Shown: positions 43,787 through 53,140, numbered from the stretch's first letter. The stretch is DNA of 64,000 nucleotides from Pectobacterium sp013449375 (GCF_048593165.1 NZ_CP184271.1); one strand, 5' to 3'. Numbers and translations are program-made. Notes: generated from the sequence alone by a model not told the origin.

Positions 43787-44968
43787 TTATGGTTTGATGA
43801 AAGGACGGGTCAGCAGGCCAATCGGGCCGCTGGCATACCAGCTTTTGTTGCCTTTGCTACGGCGATCGCGTCCGAGAGACTGCGTTAGACGGTCAAGAAT
43901 AATGGCCAGAATAACGATCCCGACACCGCCGACGGCAGCCAGTCCCATATCCAGACGGCCAATGCCGCGCAGTACCATCTGACCCAGGCCACCCACGGCG
44001 ATCATTGAGGCGATCACCACCATCGACAGAGCCAGCATCAGGGTTTGGTTAACGCCAGCCATAATGGTTGGCATCGCCAGCGGAAGCTGAACCTTAAACA
44101 GCATCTGACGCGGGCTGGCGCCGAAGGATTCCGCGGCCTCGATCAAATCGGCCGGAACCTGACGAATACCCAAAATGGTTAAGCGAATAATCGGCGGCAG
44201 GGCAAAGATGATGGTCACTACGACGCCCGGCACGTTACCGATACCGAACAGCATGACGATAGGTACCAGATAGACAAACGCGGGCGTGGTCTGCATGGCA
44301 TCCAGCAAGGGACGAATAAACTTCGCGGCTCGTTCGCTACGCGCCAGCCAGATCCCCATGGGTAGCCCGATGAGTACACAGAAGAACAGTGCGGTGAGCA
44401 CCAGCGCCAGCGTGATCATGGCCTGCGACCAGGCGCCAATGGCACCAATGGCGATCAGCGACAGCAGGGTGGCGACCCCCATGCCGAGACTGGACATCTG
44501 CCAGGCAAGCAGCGAAAACACCAGAATGGCGATTGGTGCTGGCATCCCCAGCAGAAACTGTTGAAAGCCGCCCAGAATGAAGTCGACTGGCACACGCACG
44601 CCCTGAAAAACCGGCCTGAAGTGCAGCACAAGCCAGTCGATACCGTGGGTGACCCAGTTGTCCAGCGGGATCAGCGTGTCCTTAAACGGATCGAGTAGGT
44701 TGAAATGTTCGGGTGTTGCAGGGGCAGAATTGTTTAGCCAGTCAGTGCCTGATTGCGCAGCCTGATGGGCGGCATCAGCGGAACCATCGGGCGTCGGCGC
44801 ACTGCTCCACGCATCGCTGCCGTTAGCCGGTGTATCCTGAGTGGCAGCGCTGGTGGCCCACGGATCGCTTGGCGCGGCGCTATTACCCTGTTGAGAGGCC
44901 GCGCCTTGTTCGGCGGGCTGGTTTGGTGTGGTGGTGGTATCCCACGGGTTTGACGTTGATTTACTCAT
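43787..44968 (-). CDS. proW: Glycine betaine/proline ABC transporter permease
   Basis: 393 residues. The N-terminal ~80 are Ser/Ala/Asp/Gln-rich (long in this genus, like the cytoplasmic tail of E. coli ProW); then a multi-helix permease with the EAA-type loop EAAESFGASPRQMLFKVQLP. It starts 8 bp inside proV. Channel of the osmoprotectant importer. Confidence 0.95.
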   Translation of the reverse strand: MSKSTSNPWDTTTTPNQPAEQGAASQQGNSAAPSDPWATSAATQDTPANGSDAWSSAPTPDGSADAAHQAAQSGTDWLNNSAPATPEHFNLLDPFKDTLIPLDNWVTHGIDWLVLHFRPVFQGVRVPVDFILGGFQQFLLGMPAPIAILVFSLLAWQMSSLGMGVATLLSLIAIGAIGAWSQAMITLALVLTALFFCVLIGLPMGIWLARSERAAKFIRPLLDAMQTTPAFVYLVPIVMLFGIGNVPGVVVTIIFALPPIIRLTILGIRQVPADLIEAAESFGASPRQMLFKVQLPLAMPTIMAGVNQTLMLALSMVVIASMIAVGGLGQMVLRGIGRLDMGLAAVGGVGIVILAIILDRLTQSLGRDRRSKGNKSWYASGPIGLLTRPFIKP

Positions 44969-46163
44969 TGGTCACTCCTTCCTTATCCAGTGCCTGTAGC
45001 AACATTCCTTTGGAAATGATGCCAATGTACTCGTGATTTTCGCCGACGACAGGGACGGCACAGGGCGCCTGTGCGACCTGAGAAATCAGCTCGTTGAGTG
45101 ACATATCTGCGGGCACGGGAGCAGGTTCGGGCAGTAACGCCTGTTCCAGCGGCTGCTGTTCTTTCAGCGCCTGCTTCAGTGAATCAATAGACACAACGCC
45201 AATGAAGCGTTTTCCGCCTTCTAGCACATAGCCGTAATCACGGTCTTCGTCCTGAAGGATTTTCAGCGCAGAACGTGGGCCTACGCCGGGGGTTTTACGG
45301 ATTAGGGTGACTGGGCGACGACGGGCGATATCTTTGGCGCTAAACACGTGGCTGATATCGACACCGCGGAAAAAGGTGCGCACGTAGTCATTGGCGGGGT
45401 TATTCAGGATCTCATCGGGCGTACCGACCTGAATCACTTCGCCGCCGTGCATGATGGCAATTCGGTCACCGATGCGCATCGCTTCATCCAGATCGTGCGA
45501 GATAAAGACGATAGTGCGTTGATGACGAGACTGGAGTTTGATCAACTCATCCTGCATTTCAGTACGGATCAGCGGATCGAGTGCGGAGAATGCCTCATCC
45601 ATCAGTAGGATATCGGGGTCGTTCGCTAATGCGCGAGCCAGGCCGACACGCTGGCGCATCCCGCCGGATAACTCATCCGGGTAAGACGCGGCGTAGGCTT
45701 CAAGACCGACCTGCTGTAAGGCATCCAGTGCTTTTTGCTCACGTTCCGCTTTCGGCACGCCAGCGAGTTCCATACCAAACGCGGTGTTGCTGAGAATATT
45801 CAGGTGCGGCATGAGTGCAAAGGACTGGAACACCATACTGATCTTCTTGCGGCGCACGTCGCGCAGCGCGGTATCGGATATTTTAGCGATATCCTCACCG
45901 TCGATCAGCACCTGACCCCGAGTGGGTTCGATCAGACGATTGAGAAGGCGTACCATGGTGGATTTGCCGGAGCCGGATAATCCCATGATGACAAATATCT
46001 CGCCTTCTTCAATGGCCAGACTGGCATCTTTTACCCCGACAGTAAGCCCTGTTTTTTCAAATACCTGATCTTTGCTCAGGCCTTTATCAATCAGTTTAAA
46101 TGCTCTGTCAGGATGCTCGCCAAATATCTTATAAAGATTCTTTACTTCAAGTTTAATTGCCAT
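44961..46163 (-). CDS. proV: Glycine betaine/proline ABC transporter ATPase
   Basis: 400 residues. Walker A GLSGSGKST (61-69), signature LSGGMRQRVGLARA, Walker B ILLMDEAFSALDP, then two CBS domains in the last ~120 residues that sense ionic strength. First gene of proVWX (proU), the osmotically induced importer. An AGGA lies somewhat far (about 13 nt) from the ATG. Confidence 0.95.
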   Translation of the reverse strand: MAIKLEVKNLYKIFGEHPDRAFKLIDKGLSKDQVFEKTGLTVGVKDASLAIEEGEIFVIMGLSGSGKSTMVRLLNRLIEPTRGQVLIDGEDIAKISDTALRDVRRKKISMVFQSFALMPHLNILSNTAFGMELAGVPKAEREQKALDALQQVGLEAYAASYPDELSGGMRQRVGLARALANDPDILLMDEAFSALDPLIRTEMQDELIKLQSRHQRTIVFISHDLDEAMRIGDRIAIMHGGEVIQVGTPDEILNNPANDYVRTFFRGVDISHVFSAKDIARRRPVTLIRKTPGVGPRSALKILQDEDRDYGYVLEGGKRFIGVVSIDSLKQALKEQQPLEQALLPEPAPVPADMSLNELISQVAQAPCAVPVVGENHEYIGIISKGMLLQALDKEGVTNE

Positions 46164-46826
46164 GAAATTATTGTTTTCCTATGTCGTTTATAATTCTATA
46201 ACGTAGCCCTGATAATGATTAAACATAATCTACCCTACCATACTCAGATTCTGAGACAACCCTTGATTGCCTCAAGGACGTTTCCCGGAAGACGAATATT
46301 CGCGATAACAGTAACGCTATTATTACTGTCTTATCTTCATGATTTACGTGATCTTTATGATTTTACGTTGGAAGGATAATTCTTTTTATAACAGTGTGTT
46401 ATCTGTTGGTTTCTACGCGTTGGATTCGCAGGGAATATAACCTTTTCTGATGGTGGATAAACCGCGATTTATAGTGAATTTCACTAATCGAATAATATGA
46501 TAAATAAATCACATTTTTCGGGTTATAGACACTCAAATAGACCGACGTAAGTACATTTTTTACTTATGATATCTGTCGGTATTTTATACAGTATAGCAAG
46601 GATATAATGGGTGAAATGATAGTGTTAATTCTCACCAATAAATGAGAGTGTTCTGAATAATATATTTGTCATTTTTGCATAGAGAATGCCATTTGTAAGT
46701 CGGTGTGTTGAATTGTTTTGATAATTGCGAGGCAACGCCAGAAAGAGAAATAGAGATGTTACAGGCTTGGCGGTATTATCCCCGGTATGCAGTCATTTAA
46801 TCGACTTGGTTCAGATAGGAGAAGCT
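46164..46826. promoter_or_regulatory. Long AT-rich proU upstream region
   Basis: About 660 bp without a supported gene. It must carry the osmoregulated proU promoter (leftward) and the promoter of the small gene at 46827. AT-rich tracts (near 46180-46230, 46440-46600) are typical of H-NS-silenced proU DNA, but no individual promoter could be fixed. A 12-codon ORF near 46608 is too short to support. Confidence 0.5.
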
Positions 46827-47009
46827 ATGTCATCCTCACACAATATTACGACGTTAAGTCTTCAGGAACAGGCATTTTTCGCCTTGGGGAAAAAGCTGCA
46901 AATGGCCGCGCGTGATGTGATAAAGCGTAAGCTGGCTTCTGGTGAATATGTGCTTATTGATGGCAAATATTATCTGGCCTCAGATGCTCCTAATTTGGCG
47001 GATAAGTAG
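46827..47009 (+). CDS. Small conserved-looking protein
   Basis: 60 residues beginning MSSSHNITTLSLQEQAFFAL, ending NLADK. Ideal ribosome site (AGGAG 6-7 nt before the ATG), no signal or TM; amphipathic helix LGKKLQMAARDVIKRKL then EYVLIDGKYYLAS. A terminator follows at once. Not recognised; the longer frame to 46725 lacks a site. May be a small cytosolic regulator. Confidence 0.65.
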   Translation: MSSSHNITTLSLQEQAFFALGKKLQMAARDVIKRKLASGEYVLIDGKYYLASDAPNLADK

Positions 47010-47023
47010 ATTAGTGGGAACTG

Positions 47024-47055
47024 AAACAAGCGCATAGATATTGCGCTTGTTTTCT
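47024..47055. terminator. Terminator between the small gene and hpxZ
   Basis: AACAAGCGCA-TAGATAT-TGCGCTTGTT followed by TTCTT; serves both convergent genes. Confidence 0.8.
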
Positions 47056-47064
47056 TCATTGTTA

Positions 47065-47448
47065 CTAACTCATCAGGCTGACGTGGGCAGCGACAACACG
47101 CCAGCCTTCGGGCATTTTTACCCAGGTTTGCATTTGGCGACCGATCTTCGTACTGCCTGCGCGGGTAAACTCCGTGCTGGCGACGGCCATATCATGACCG
47201 TAAGTGGTGATGACCGTATTACGCAGGGTTCTGTCCAGACCGGCGGAGGGGCGAGCGAGGCGAAAGGCGCGAATTTCCTCGATCCCGTACAGATTTTCTC
47301 CCGCGCCGTAGCGCACCGTTTTTTCATCGTGCCAGAACAGTTCATCCAGTACCGCAACGTCATTACCCGTTAAGGCTTTCTCATAGCGATAGAACGCGGC
47401 GGTCACGTCGGCCAGCACATCCGGTTGGTTAATATCTTCAGGCAACAT
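47065..47448 (-). CDS. hpxZ: HpxZ (AtzH-like, NTF2 fold)
   Basis: 127 residues. The DUF3225/AtzH pattern: VTAAFYRYEKALTGNDVAVL, DELFWHDEKTVRYGAGENLY, TLRNTVITTYG. A cone-like NTF2-fold protein of oxalurate/allantoin catabolism, usually next to an AtzE-type amidase; exact job unproven. ATG 47448 has GAGGA at 8 nt, so it is preferred over 47463 (MRKEN), which overlaps the hpxY stop. Last gene of hpxWXYZ. Confidence 0.85.
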   Translation of the reverse strand: MLPEDINQPDVLADVTAAFYRYEKALTGNDVAVLDELFWHDEKTVRYGAGENLYGIEEIRAFRLARPSAGLDRTLRNTVITTYGHDMAVASTEFTRAGSTKIGRQMQTWVKMPEGWRVVAAHVSLMS

Positions 47449-47459
47449 ATTTTCTTTCC

Positions 47460-48857
47460 TCATAAGGTATAGGTGATGCCCTTCTGCTCAAGCGCCCACG
47501 CCGTCCGCAGACAAAGATCCTCGCGCCACGGTGCGGCAATAATCTGCACGCCGATTGGCAGGCCGCTGGCGGTTGCTACCGGCACCGTCACGACAGGCAG
47601 ACCGACGAAAGAGATCGGCTGTGTCAACATGCCCATGCTGGCGCGGACGGGCAGGTCGGTATCATTAATACGCATGGTGTCCTGCCCGATGAGTGTGGCG
47701 GAGCAGGGGGTCGCGGGGGCGATCAGCAGGTCGGTGTGTTCAAACAACGCCAGCGTCTGTTGGCGGAAATAGTTACGGAAGCGCTGTGCCTGCACATACC
47801 AGGCGGCGGGGATCATCGCGCCAGCCAGCAGCCGTTCGCGTGACAGCGGTTCGAAACGCTCAGACTGAGTACGTAAGTCAGGTAGATACTGATTTCCTCC
47901 TTCGCTGGCCGACAGAATAAAGGCGGCGCTGCGTGCCAGTGCGGCATCGGTGAGCGTCAGGCTGTTCTGTGCGCCCAGCGCCTGTGCGATCTGACGAACG
48001 GCGGCGTTGGCCTCCTCGTTGGCCCATGTGGAGAAATAGCCATCCAGTACCGCATAGCGCAATCCGTCGCTGCCCGCTTCTAACTGTGTGGCCGTCTGTT
48101 GCGTTTCTCGTTCAGCCTGAAAACGGTCTTTCTCATCGCGGCCTTGTAGTGCATCAAACACTAACGCCAGATCGTCTGTACGGCGCGCCAAGGGGCCGAT
48201 GTGGTCGAGGCTGGCGACAAACGGGTGGCTACCGTGACGCGATAAACGGCCAAATGTTGGCTTCAGCCCGAAAATACCGCATAGCGACGATGGCACGCGG
48301 ATTGAACCGTTGGTGTCGCTACCCAGCGTGAAATTAACCAGTCCCGCCGCTACCGCCGCGGCCGAGCCGCCAGACGATCCGCCAGCGATGCGCTGTGTAT
48401 CAAGCGGGTTATGCGTAGCGCCGTAATGACTGTTTTCGGTGGTAAAGCCATAGGCGTAGGCATCCATATTCAACATGCCGGACAGAAGCGCGCCCCGGCT
48501 GGCAAGCTGGCGGATGGCAAAGGCATCTTGTGTCGCGGGCGGGCGCTGGCGGAGAAGTTCGGCACCTGCCAGCGTGGTTTCACCGCTGACGTCAAACAGA
48601 TTCTTTACGGCGTAAGGTACACCGGCCAGCGCTGGCAAGCTTTCTCCGCGTTGACGGCTAGCATCCAGATGTTCAGCCTCTGCCAGCATGCGTTCGCCGG
48701 TGATATGGGTATAGGCATTAATGGTGGGGTTAGCCTGCTCAATGGCGTCCAGCGTCTGTTGTGCAAGCTCCTTCGCGGAGAACGTGCCAGCCTGCAAACC
48801 TTGTTGAATCTGTCGGATCGATAACGATGAGGACGGCTGTGTCGAGAATAAACTCAT
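47460..48857 (-). CDS. hpxY: AtzE-family amidohydrolase HpxY
   Basis: 465 residues of the amidase-signature family. The catalytic triad is visible: K85 in PYAVKNLFD, cis-Ser in the SSGGS at 161-165, nucleophile S186 in GSDTNGSIRVP. Probable job: hydrolysis of an amide/ureide intermediate in the oxalurate branch. It overlaps hpxX (ATGA-type, 4 bp), suggesting a complex of X and Y as for AtzG-AtzE. Confidence 0.87.
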   Translation of the reverse strand: MSLFSTQPSSSLSIRQIQQGLQAGTFSAKELAQQTLDAIEQANPTINAYTHITGERMLAEAEHLDASRQRGESLPALAGVPYAVKNLFDVSGETTLAGAELLRQRPPATQDAFAIRQLASRGALLSGMLNMDAYAYGFTTENSHYGATHNPLDTQRIAGGSSGGSAAAVAAGLVNFTLGSDTNGSIRVPSSLCGIFGLKPTFGRLSRHGSHPFVASLDHIGPLARRTDDLALVFDALQGRDEKDRFQAERETQQTATQLEAGSDGLRYAVLDGYFSTWANEEANAAVRQIAQALGAQNSLTLTDAALARSAAFILSASEGGNQYLPDLRTQSERFEPLSRERLLAGAMIPAAWYVQAQRFRNYFRQQTLALFEHTDLLIAPATPCSATLIGQDTMRINDTDLPVRASMGMLTQPISFVGLPVVTVPVATASGLPIGVQIIAAPWREDLCLRTAWALEQKGITYTL

Positions 48858-49051
48858 AACGTATACACCCCAGCGATCTCCTGATGTTCATCAAGAGGAA
48901 AAGCCATCAGTGGCTGCGCCATGGCGTGGATGCGGCTGAACTGCACTAACAGCTCCTGACGTCGTTCCTGACTCAGTTGCAGCGCCAGTAGCGCTTCCAT
49001 CTGCTGAAGGTAAGCGGCTAACGTGTCGCTATGGATAGCGGTTGTCGTCAT
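48854..49051 (-). CDS. hpxX: HpxX (AtzG-like, DUF4089)
   Basis: 65 residues, helical: LAAYLQQMEALLALQLSQER, then RQELLVQFSRIHAMAQPLMA. The DUF4089/AtzG family, a small partner that binds and stabilises the AtzE-type amidase encoded next. Between hpxW and hpxY. Confidence 0.8.
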   Translation of the reverse strand: MTTTAIHSDTLAAYLQQMEALLALQLSQERRQELLVQFSRIHAMAQPLMAFPLDEHQEIAGVYTL

Positions 49052-49077
49052 GAGGTGTTCTCCCGGTTAATTGATGA

Positions 49078-50682
49078 TTAAAAGCCTGCCGCACTGCCGT
49101 TACTGCGTGGATCGAACGCCCCTTCCAGCATGCCATTGGTGTGGCGCACGATGGCGCCAGCGTGGCCGACCGTTTCACTAAAGCTGCCCAGCAGCTCGAC
49201 ATCGTGACCTAGTTGGCGCAGGGCATCGACGGTGGCGGGTTTAAAACGATCTTCGAGCTTCAACGTATCGGAGGTTTGTCCCCAGGTTCGGCCCAGCAGC
49301 CAGCGCGGAGCGGTAATCGCCTGCTGCAGCGGCATGCCTTGCTGGACGTGGCGGATAAAGATGGCCGCCTGCGTCTGCGGTTGCCCATCACCGCCCATCG
49401 ACCCGTAGACCATCGTTCGGCCGTCGGACAGACGTGCGGCGGCAGGGTTTAACGTATGAAAAGGCTGTTTACCCGGTTCTAACGCTAACAGGTGCGCCGG
49501 ATCGAGGCTGAACGAGGCACCGCGGTTCTGCCAGAGCACGCCGGTTCCCGGCAATACCACGCCGCTGCCGAACTCGTGGTAAATACTTTGAATGAAAGAG
49601 ACGCATAGGCCGCTGCTATCGCATACGCCCATCCAGACGGTGTCCCCTGGGCCTTTACCTTCGCCCCACGGGGCGGCGTTGCGGGTATCGATCTGCCGCG
49701 CGAGTGCACCGAGCGCATTGTTGTCCAGCAGCGTTTTAACGTCCTGCGTCATCAGTTTGGGATCGGTAATGAAACGGTCGCGCAAACCAAACGCCAGCTT
49801 GGTTGACTCGACAATGCGGTGGATCGTCTGGCTATCGTTCAAATCTTCCATTGCTAAATGGTCGGTCAGGCCGAGAATGGCGAGCGACACCAGACCTTGC
49901 GTCGGCGGCGCGAGGTTATAGATGTCACCTTTACTGTGCTTCAGCACCAGCGGCGCTGTCCGTTTGGCGCGGTAATTCGCCAGATCGTCAGCCGTCAGCG
50001 GCATACCGATCAACGCCATCTGTTTCGATAGTCGGGCAGCGACGGAGCCGCGATAAAAACTGTCCAACCCTTCAATGCTGAGTGTAGTCAGGGTATCGGC
50101 TAAATCTGGCTGTGTGAAACGGTTGCCGGCGCGTGGAACATTTCCCTGCGGCATAAAAATCTGGCTAAAGGCTGGGAAATCACTCAGTTCGTGATAACGC
50201 TGGGTGAGTGCATCTTCCTGTGATTGGGTGACGGGAATACCGTCAGCCGCGTAGCGAATGGCGTCAGATAACAGACGGGCGAGCGGAATCGGGGAACTGT
50301 CCATTTCTTGTGAATAGGTGAGTTCTTGTGAGTAGGCCAGCGCTTCCTGCCAGCCGCCGACGGTGCCCGCGACGGTCAGTGCCGCTTTAGGTCCACGATG
50401 CGGAATGTGGCTTTCGCCCTGATAGTATTCACGGCAGGCCAGCGACCCAGCGGCACCGCTGGCATCAATGGCGATCGGTTCGCCGTGTGGTGGCACAATC
50501 AGCCAGAAACCGTCTCCGCCGATGCCGTTCATATGCGGGTACACCACCGCAATGGTTGCTGCCGCTGCGACCATGGCTTCAATGGCGTTTCCGCCTTCAC
50601 GCAGAACCGCCAACGCGCTGGCACTGGCTAAATGATGAGGTGCTACCGCCATGCCCAGCGGGGCGGTGTTGCTTTGCATCAT
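49078..50682 (-). CDS. hpxW: Oxamate amidohydrolase HpxW
   Basis: 534 residues, gamma-glutamyltranspeptidase (Ntn hydrolase) family. Catalytic Thr at 348 in GPGDTVWMGVCD, where autocleavage would give the nucleophile; IGGDGFWLI and GSMGGDGQPQTQA are family motifs. In Klebsiella HpxW splits oxamate to oxalate and ammonia. A local 6-residue duplication (AYSQEL-TYSQEM, residues ~116-127) is peculiar. First gene of hpxWXYZ, with a sigma-54 promoter 60-75 nt upstream. Confidence 0.87.
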   Translation of the reverse strand: MMQSNTAPLGMAVAPHHLASASALAVLREGGNAIEAMVAAAATIAVVYPHMNGIGGDGFWLIVPPHGEPIAIDASGAAGSLACREYYQGESHIPHRGPKAALTVAGTVGGWQEALAYSQELTYSQEMDSSPIPLARLLSDAIRYAADGIPVTQSQEDALTQRYHELSDFPAFSQIFMPQGNVPRAGNRFTQPDLADTLTTLSIEGLDSFYRGSVAARLSKQMALIGMPLTADDLANYRAKRTAPLVLKHSKGDIYNLAPPTQGLVSLAILGLTDHLAMEDLNDSQTIHRIVESTKLAFGLRDRFITDPKLMTQDVKTLLDNNALGALARQIDTRNAAPWGEGKGPGDTVWMGVCDSSGLCVSFIQSIYHEFGSGVVLPGTGVLWQNRGASFSLDPAHLLALEPGKQPFHTLNPAAARLSDGRTMVYGSMGGDGQPQTQAAIFIRHVQQGMPLQQAITAPRWLLGRTWGQTSDTLKLEDRFKPATVDALRQLGHDVELLGSFSETVGHAGAIVRHTNGMLEGAFDPRSNGSAAGF

Positions 50683-50741
50683 CTCAGGATTCCTTTTTTA
50701 AATATTATGTAGGGTGATGAGTTCTATTAACCCTAGCTATA

Positions 50742-50758
50742 AGCAAACGGCGTTCCAG
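50742..50758 (-). promoter_or_regulatory. Sigma-54 promoter of hpxWXYZ
   Basis: On the minus strand CTGGAACGCCGTTTGCT: -24 GG and -12 GC separated by exactly 10 nt, matching TGGCACG-N4-TTGC with one change. It sits about 60 nt before the hpxW start. Confidence 0.75.
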
Positions 50759-50882
50759 TTTTTCACTGGCACGGAAAGACCTTTTATCGTTCAGGAATGT
50801 GTACCTGTATCACTATCATAATCCTGTGCTATGTTCTGCGACATGAAACAAACGTTACAGCAAGTGCAACGGGTGAGAGACG

Positions 50883-51722
50883 ATGATGCAAATAGATGAA
50901 CGATTACGAGATCGCTACAGCGAGCTTTCACCGCAGGAACAGCGCGTCGCGGATTTCATCTTTGATCACTTTGACGATCTGATTAGCTACAACAGCGCCG
51001 AGCTGGCGCGGCTAAGTGGTGTCTCCAAAGCGACCGTCAGCCGGTTGTTTAAACGGTTGGGTTACCCCAGCTACCGCGACATGCGCGATGAGCTCAGAAC
51101 GCTGCGCCAGAGTGGGATGCCGCTGGCGGATAACCGCGATGCCGTGCAGGGCAATACGCTGCTGGCGCGGCATTACAAACAGGAAATGGCAAACCTGACG
51201 CAGTGGATCAACCAGATTGACCCGACACAGTTCGGCGCGGTGATTCAGGCGCTGATGCAGGCGCAGCGCCTATGCCTGATTGGACTGCGCAATAGCTATC
51301 CGGTGGCACTGCACCTGCGTCAACAACTGCTCCAGATTCGCCAACAGGTCACCCTGCTGGCGCAGCCGGGGCAGACGCTATCCGAAGAGTTGGTCGATCT
51401 CACTGCACAGGATGTCGTCATTGTGGTGGCCTTTCGCCGTCGCCCGCGCCTGATTCAGCCGCTGCTGGCGCAACTGCAAAAACGCGGCGTGCCTGTACTG
51501 CTGCTGTGTGAACCACAAGCCAGTGCGCTGATGTCGCTGGCAACCTGGTCATTGTGCGTCCCGCTGGACAGCGTCTCGGCATTCGACAGCTATTCCTCTG
51601 CCATGAGTCTGGTGAACGTGATCAGCAACGCGTTATTACATGAAATGCTGCGTGACGGACGCCAGCGTATTCACCAGATCGTGGATCTTTATGGTGAACT
51701 GGATGAGCTTGAGCAACGTTAA
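50883..51722 (+). CDS. RpiR-family (MurR-like) regulator of the hpx genes
   Basis: 279 residues. N-terminal HTH_6 about 1-78 (LSPQEQRVADFIFDHFDDLI, then SAELARLSGVSKATVSRLFK). The C-terminal SIS phosphosugar-fold domain about 125-260 (RLCLIGLRNSYPVALHLRQQ). Such regulators sense small molecules. It lies between the two divergent hpx operons, the natural place for their regulator. ATG 50883 or 50886 both follow GAGAGACG. Confidence 0.85.
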   Translation: MMQIDERLRDRYSELSPQEQRVADFIFDHFDDLISYNSAELARLSGVSKATVSRLFKRLGYPSYRDMRDELRTLRQSGMPLADNRDAVQGNTLLARHYKQEMANLTQWINQIDPTQFGAVIQALMQAQRLCLIGLRNSYPVALHLRQQLLQIRQQVTLLAQPGQTLSEELVDLTAQDVVIVVAFRRRPRLIQPLLAQLQKRGVPVLLLCEPQASALMSLATWSLCVPLDSVSAFDSYSSAMSLVNVISNALLHEMLRDGRQRIHQIVDLYGELDELEQR

Positions 51723-52227
51723 TGGGGCGTTAATTTGGTGCTATTGCACTAATTTGGTGCTATTTAACTGATTGCCATATAGCTGTGCAGATCGTTTCGG
51801 GCGTGATAGTACCTGATTATTTTTGTGACGCAGCGCTGTGGATTGTTTCTCGTTGTTATCTGTTCATAGGCGTAAAAAATTATGATGAGAAACGTGGGGC
51901 ATCCCGAATGAGCAGCATGGACGCTGCGAAAGCCTGTGCCGCGTCGGGAGCGCGTCACAGGCGGTTCGACAGGATGACACGCGTTTCGAATGTACCGCGT
52001 AGCGGCATAATTCACGCCGAAAGCCAGGGTTCGTAGGGCTGCGGCGACTGAGCAGTCCTACGTCGGGCGTGGTGCATGAGTTGCATAAATAGTCTTTCTG
52101 CAATCACGCACGAAATTTTTCACCGATATCGCATATCCATAATCATATCCATAGTCCTATCCCGTGATTTAGAAAAACTCTCTGACCTTCTACGCAGCTC
52201 CTCATCGCTAAGAGTACTCATGTAATC
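51723..52227. other. Intergenic region with hairpins before the hpx transport operon
   Basis: About 500 bp. Contains CGTAGGGCTGC-GGCGACTGA-GCAGTCCTACG (52032-52062, 10 of 11 paired) and several other short palindromes at 51890-52010; open frames there look accidental. It resembles an intergenic repeat element. It must also hold any enhancer-binding sites for the sigma-54 promoter that follows. Confidence 0.45.
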
Positions 52228-52243
52228 TGGCATGCTCCTTGCT
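52228..52243 (+). promoter_or_regulatory. Sigma-54 promoter of the ABC-hpxJK operon
   Basis: TGGCATGCTCCTTGCT: GG at 52229-52230 and GC at 52241-52242, 10 nt apart; only one mismatch to TGGCACG-N4-TTGC. Start of transcription would be about 52254, leaving a 68-nt leader. Confidence 0.8.
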
Positions 52244-52321
52244 TAATATCTGTAACGATAGTTTCAATATTTGCTTTTAAAGAATCTTTCGTTTCAATTA
52301 CACTAACCGGGGGCAGAGACG

Positions 52322-53128
52322 ATGTTGATCAATAAACTGGGCATCAAAAAAGGGTTACTGGCAGTGATGGGCGCGGCAATGTTACTGGTTCAGGCCGGTA
52401 GCGCGATGGCCGATCAGTTGCAGGATATCGAGAAGCGCGGCGTGCTGCGTGTCGCGGTGCCGCAGGATTTCCCACCGTTTGGATCGGTAGGGACAGATCT
52501 GCAACCGCAGGGGTATGACATCGATATCGCCCGCTATCTGGCGAAAGAGATGAAACTAAAGTTGCAATTGGTGCCGGTCACCAGCGCCAACCGCGTACCG
52601 TATCTGCAAACCAATAAAGTTGATCTGGTGATCTCCAGCCTGGGCAAAAACGCCGAGCGCGAAAAAGTGATCGATTTCAGTCGCGCTTATGCGCCGTTTT
52701 TCCTCGGTGTATTTGGGACGAAAGACAGCACGCTGACATCGTCTGAGGCGCTGGAAGGCAAAAGCATCGGCGTGACGCGCGGTGCGGTAGAAGACATGGT
52801 GCTGACGGATATCGCGCCGAAGGCTGCCCAGATTAAGCGCTACGAAGATAACAACACGACGCTGTCGGCGTACCTGTCAGGTCAGGTGGAATATGTCGCC
52901 ACCGGTAACCTGGTGGTTGCCGCCATCGCCGAGCAGAATCCAACGAAAGCACCGGTGGCGAAGTTTATGCTGAAAGATTCGCCGTGCTACATCGGGCTGA
53001 AAAAAGACGAGCCCGCGCTGAAAGCAAAAGTCGATGCGTTGATCGAACGAGCGCTGAAAGGCGACACGCTTAATAGCCTGTCAGAAAAATGGCTGAAAGC
53101 GCCGCTGCCAGCCAGCATCAAAGCATAA
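52322..53128 (+). CDS. ABC transporter periplasmic solute-binding protein
   Basis: 268 residues. Signal peptide (LLAVMGAAMLLVQAGSAMA, cleaved before DQLQD). Family 3 amino-acid-binding fold: GVLRVAVPQDFPPFGSVGTD, YDIDIARYLAKEM, LVISSLGKNAEREKVIDFSR. In the purine cluster it probably binds allantoin, allantoate or a related ureide, but the fold is shared with polar amino-acid binders. First gene of the operon. GGGGGCAGAG before the ATG. Confidence 0.85.
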   Translation: MLINKLGIKKGLLAVMGAAMLLVQAGSAMADQLQDIEKRGVLRVAVPQDFPPFGSVGTDLQPQGYDIDIARYLAKEMKLKLQLVPVTSANRVPYLQTNKVDLVISSLGKNAEREKVIDFSRAYAPFFLGVFGTKDSTLTSSEALEGKSIGVTRGAVEDMVLTDIAPKAAQIKRYEDNNTTLSAYLSGQVEYVATGNLVVAAIAEQNPTKAPVAKFMLKDSPCYIGLKKDEPALKAKVDALIERALKGDTLNSLSEKWLKAPLPASIKA

Positions 53129-53140
53129 CGGGAGCACGCC

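Noticed and set aside
46608..46646. 12-codon hydrophobic ORF (MGEMIVLILTNK) before the proU region's small gene
   Set aside because: Too short, no supporting conservation or terminator.
51864..52103. Minus-strand 79-codon ORF in the hpx intergenic region
   Set aside because: Lies across palindromic repeats, Cys/Arg/Ser-rich, no ribosome site; more likely a repeat element.
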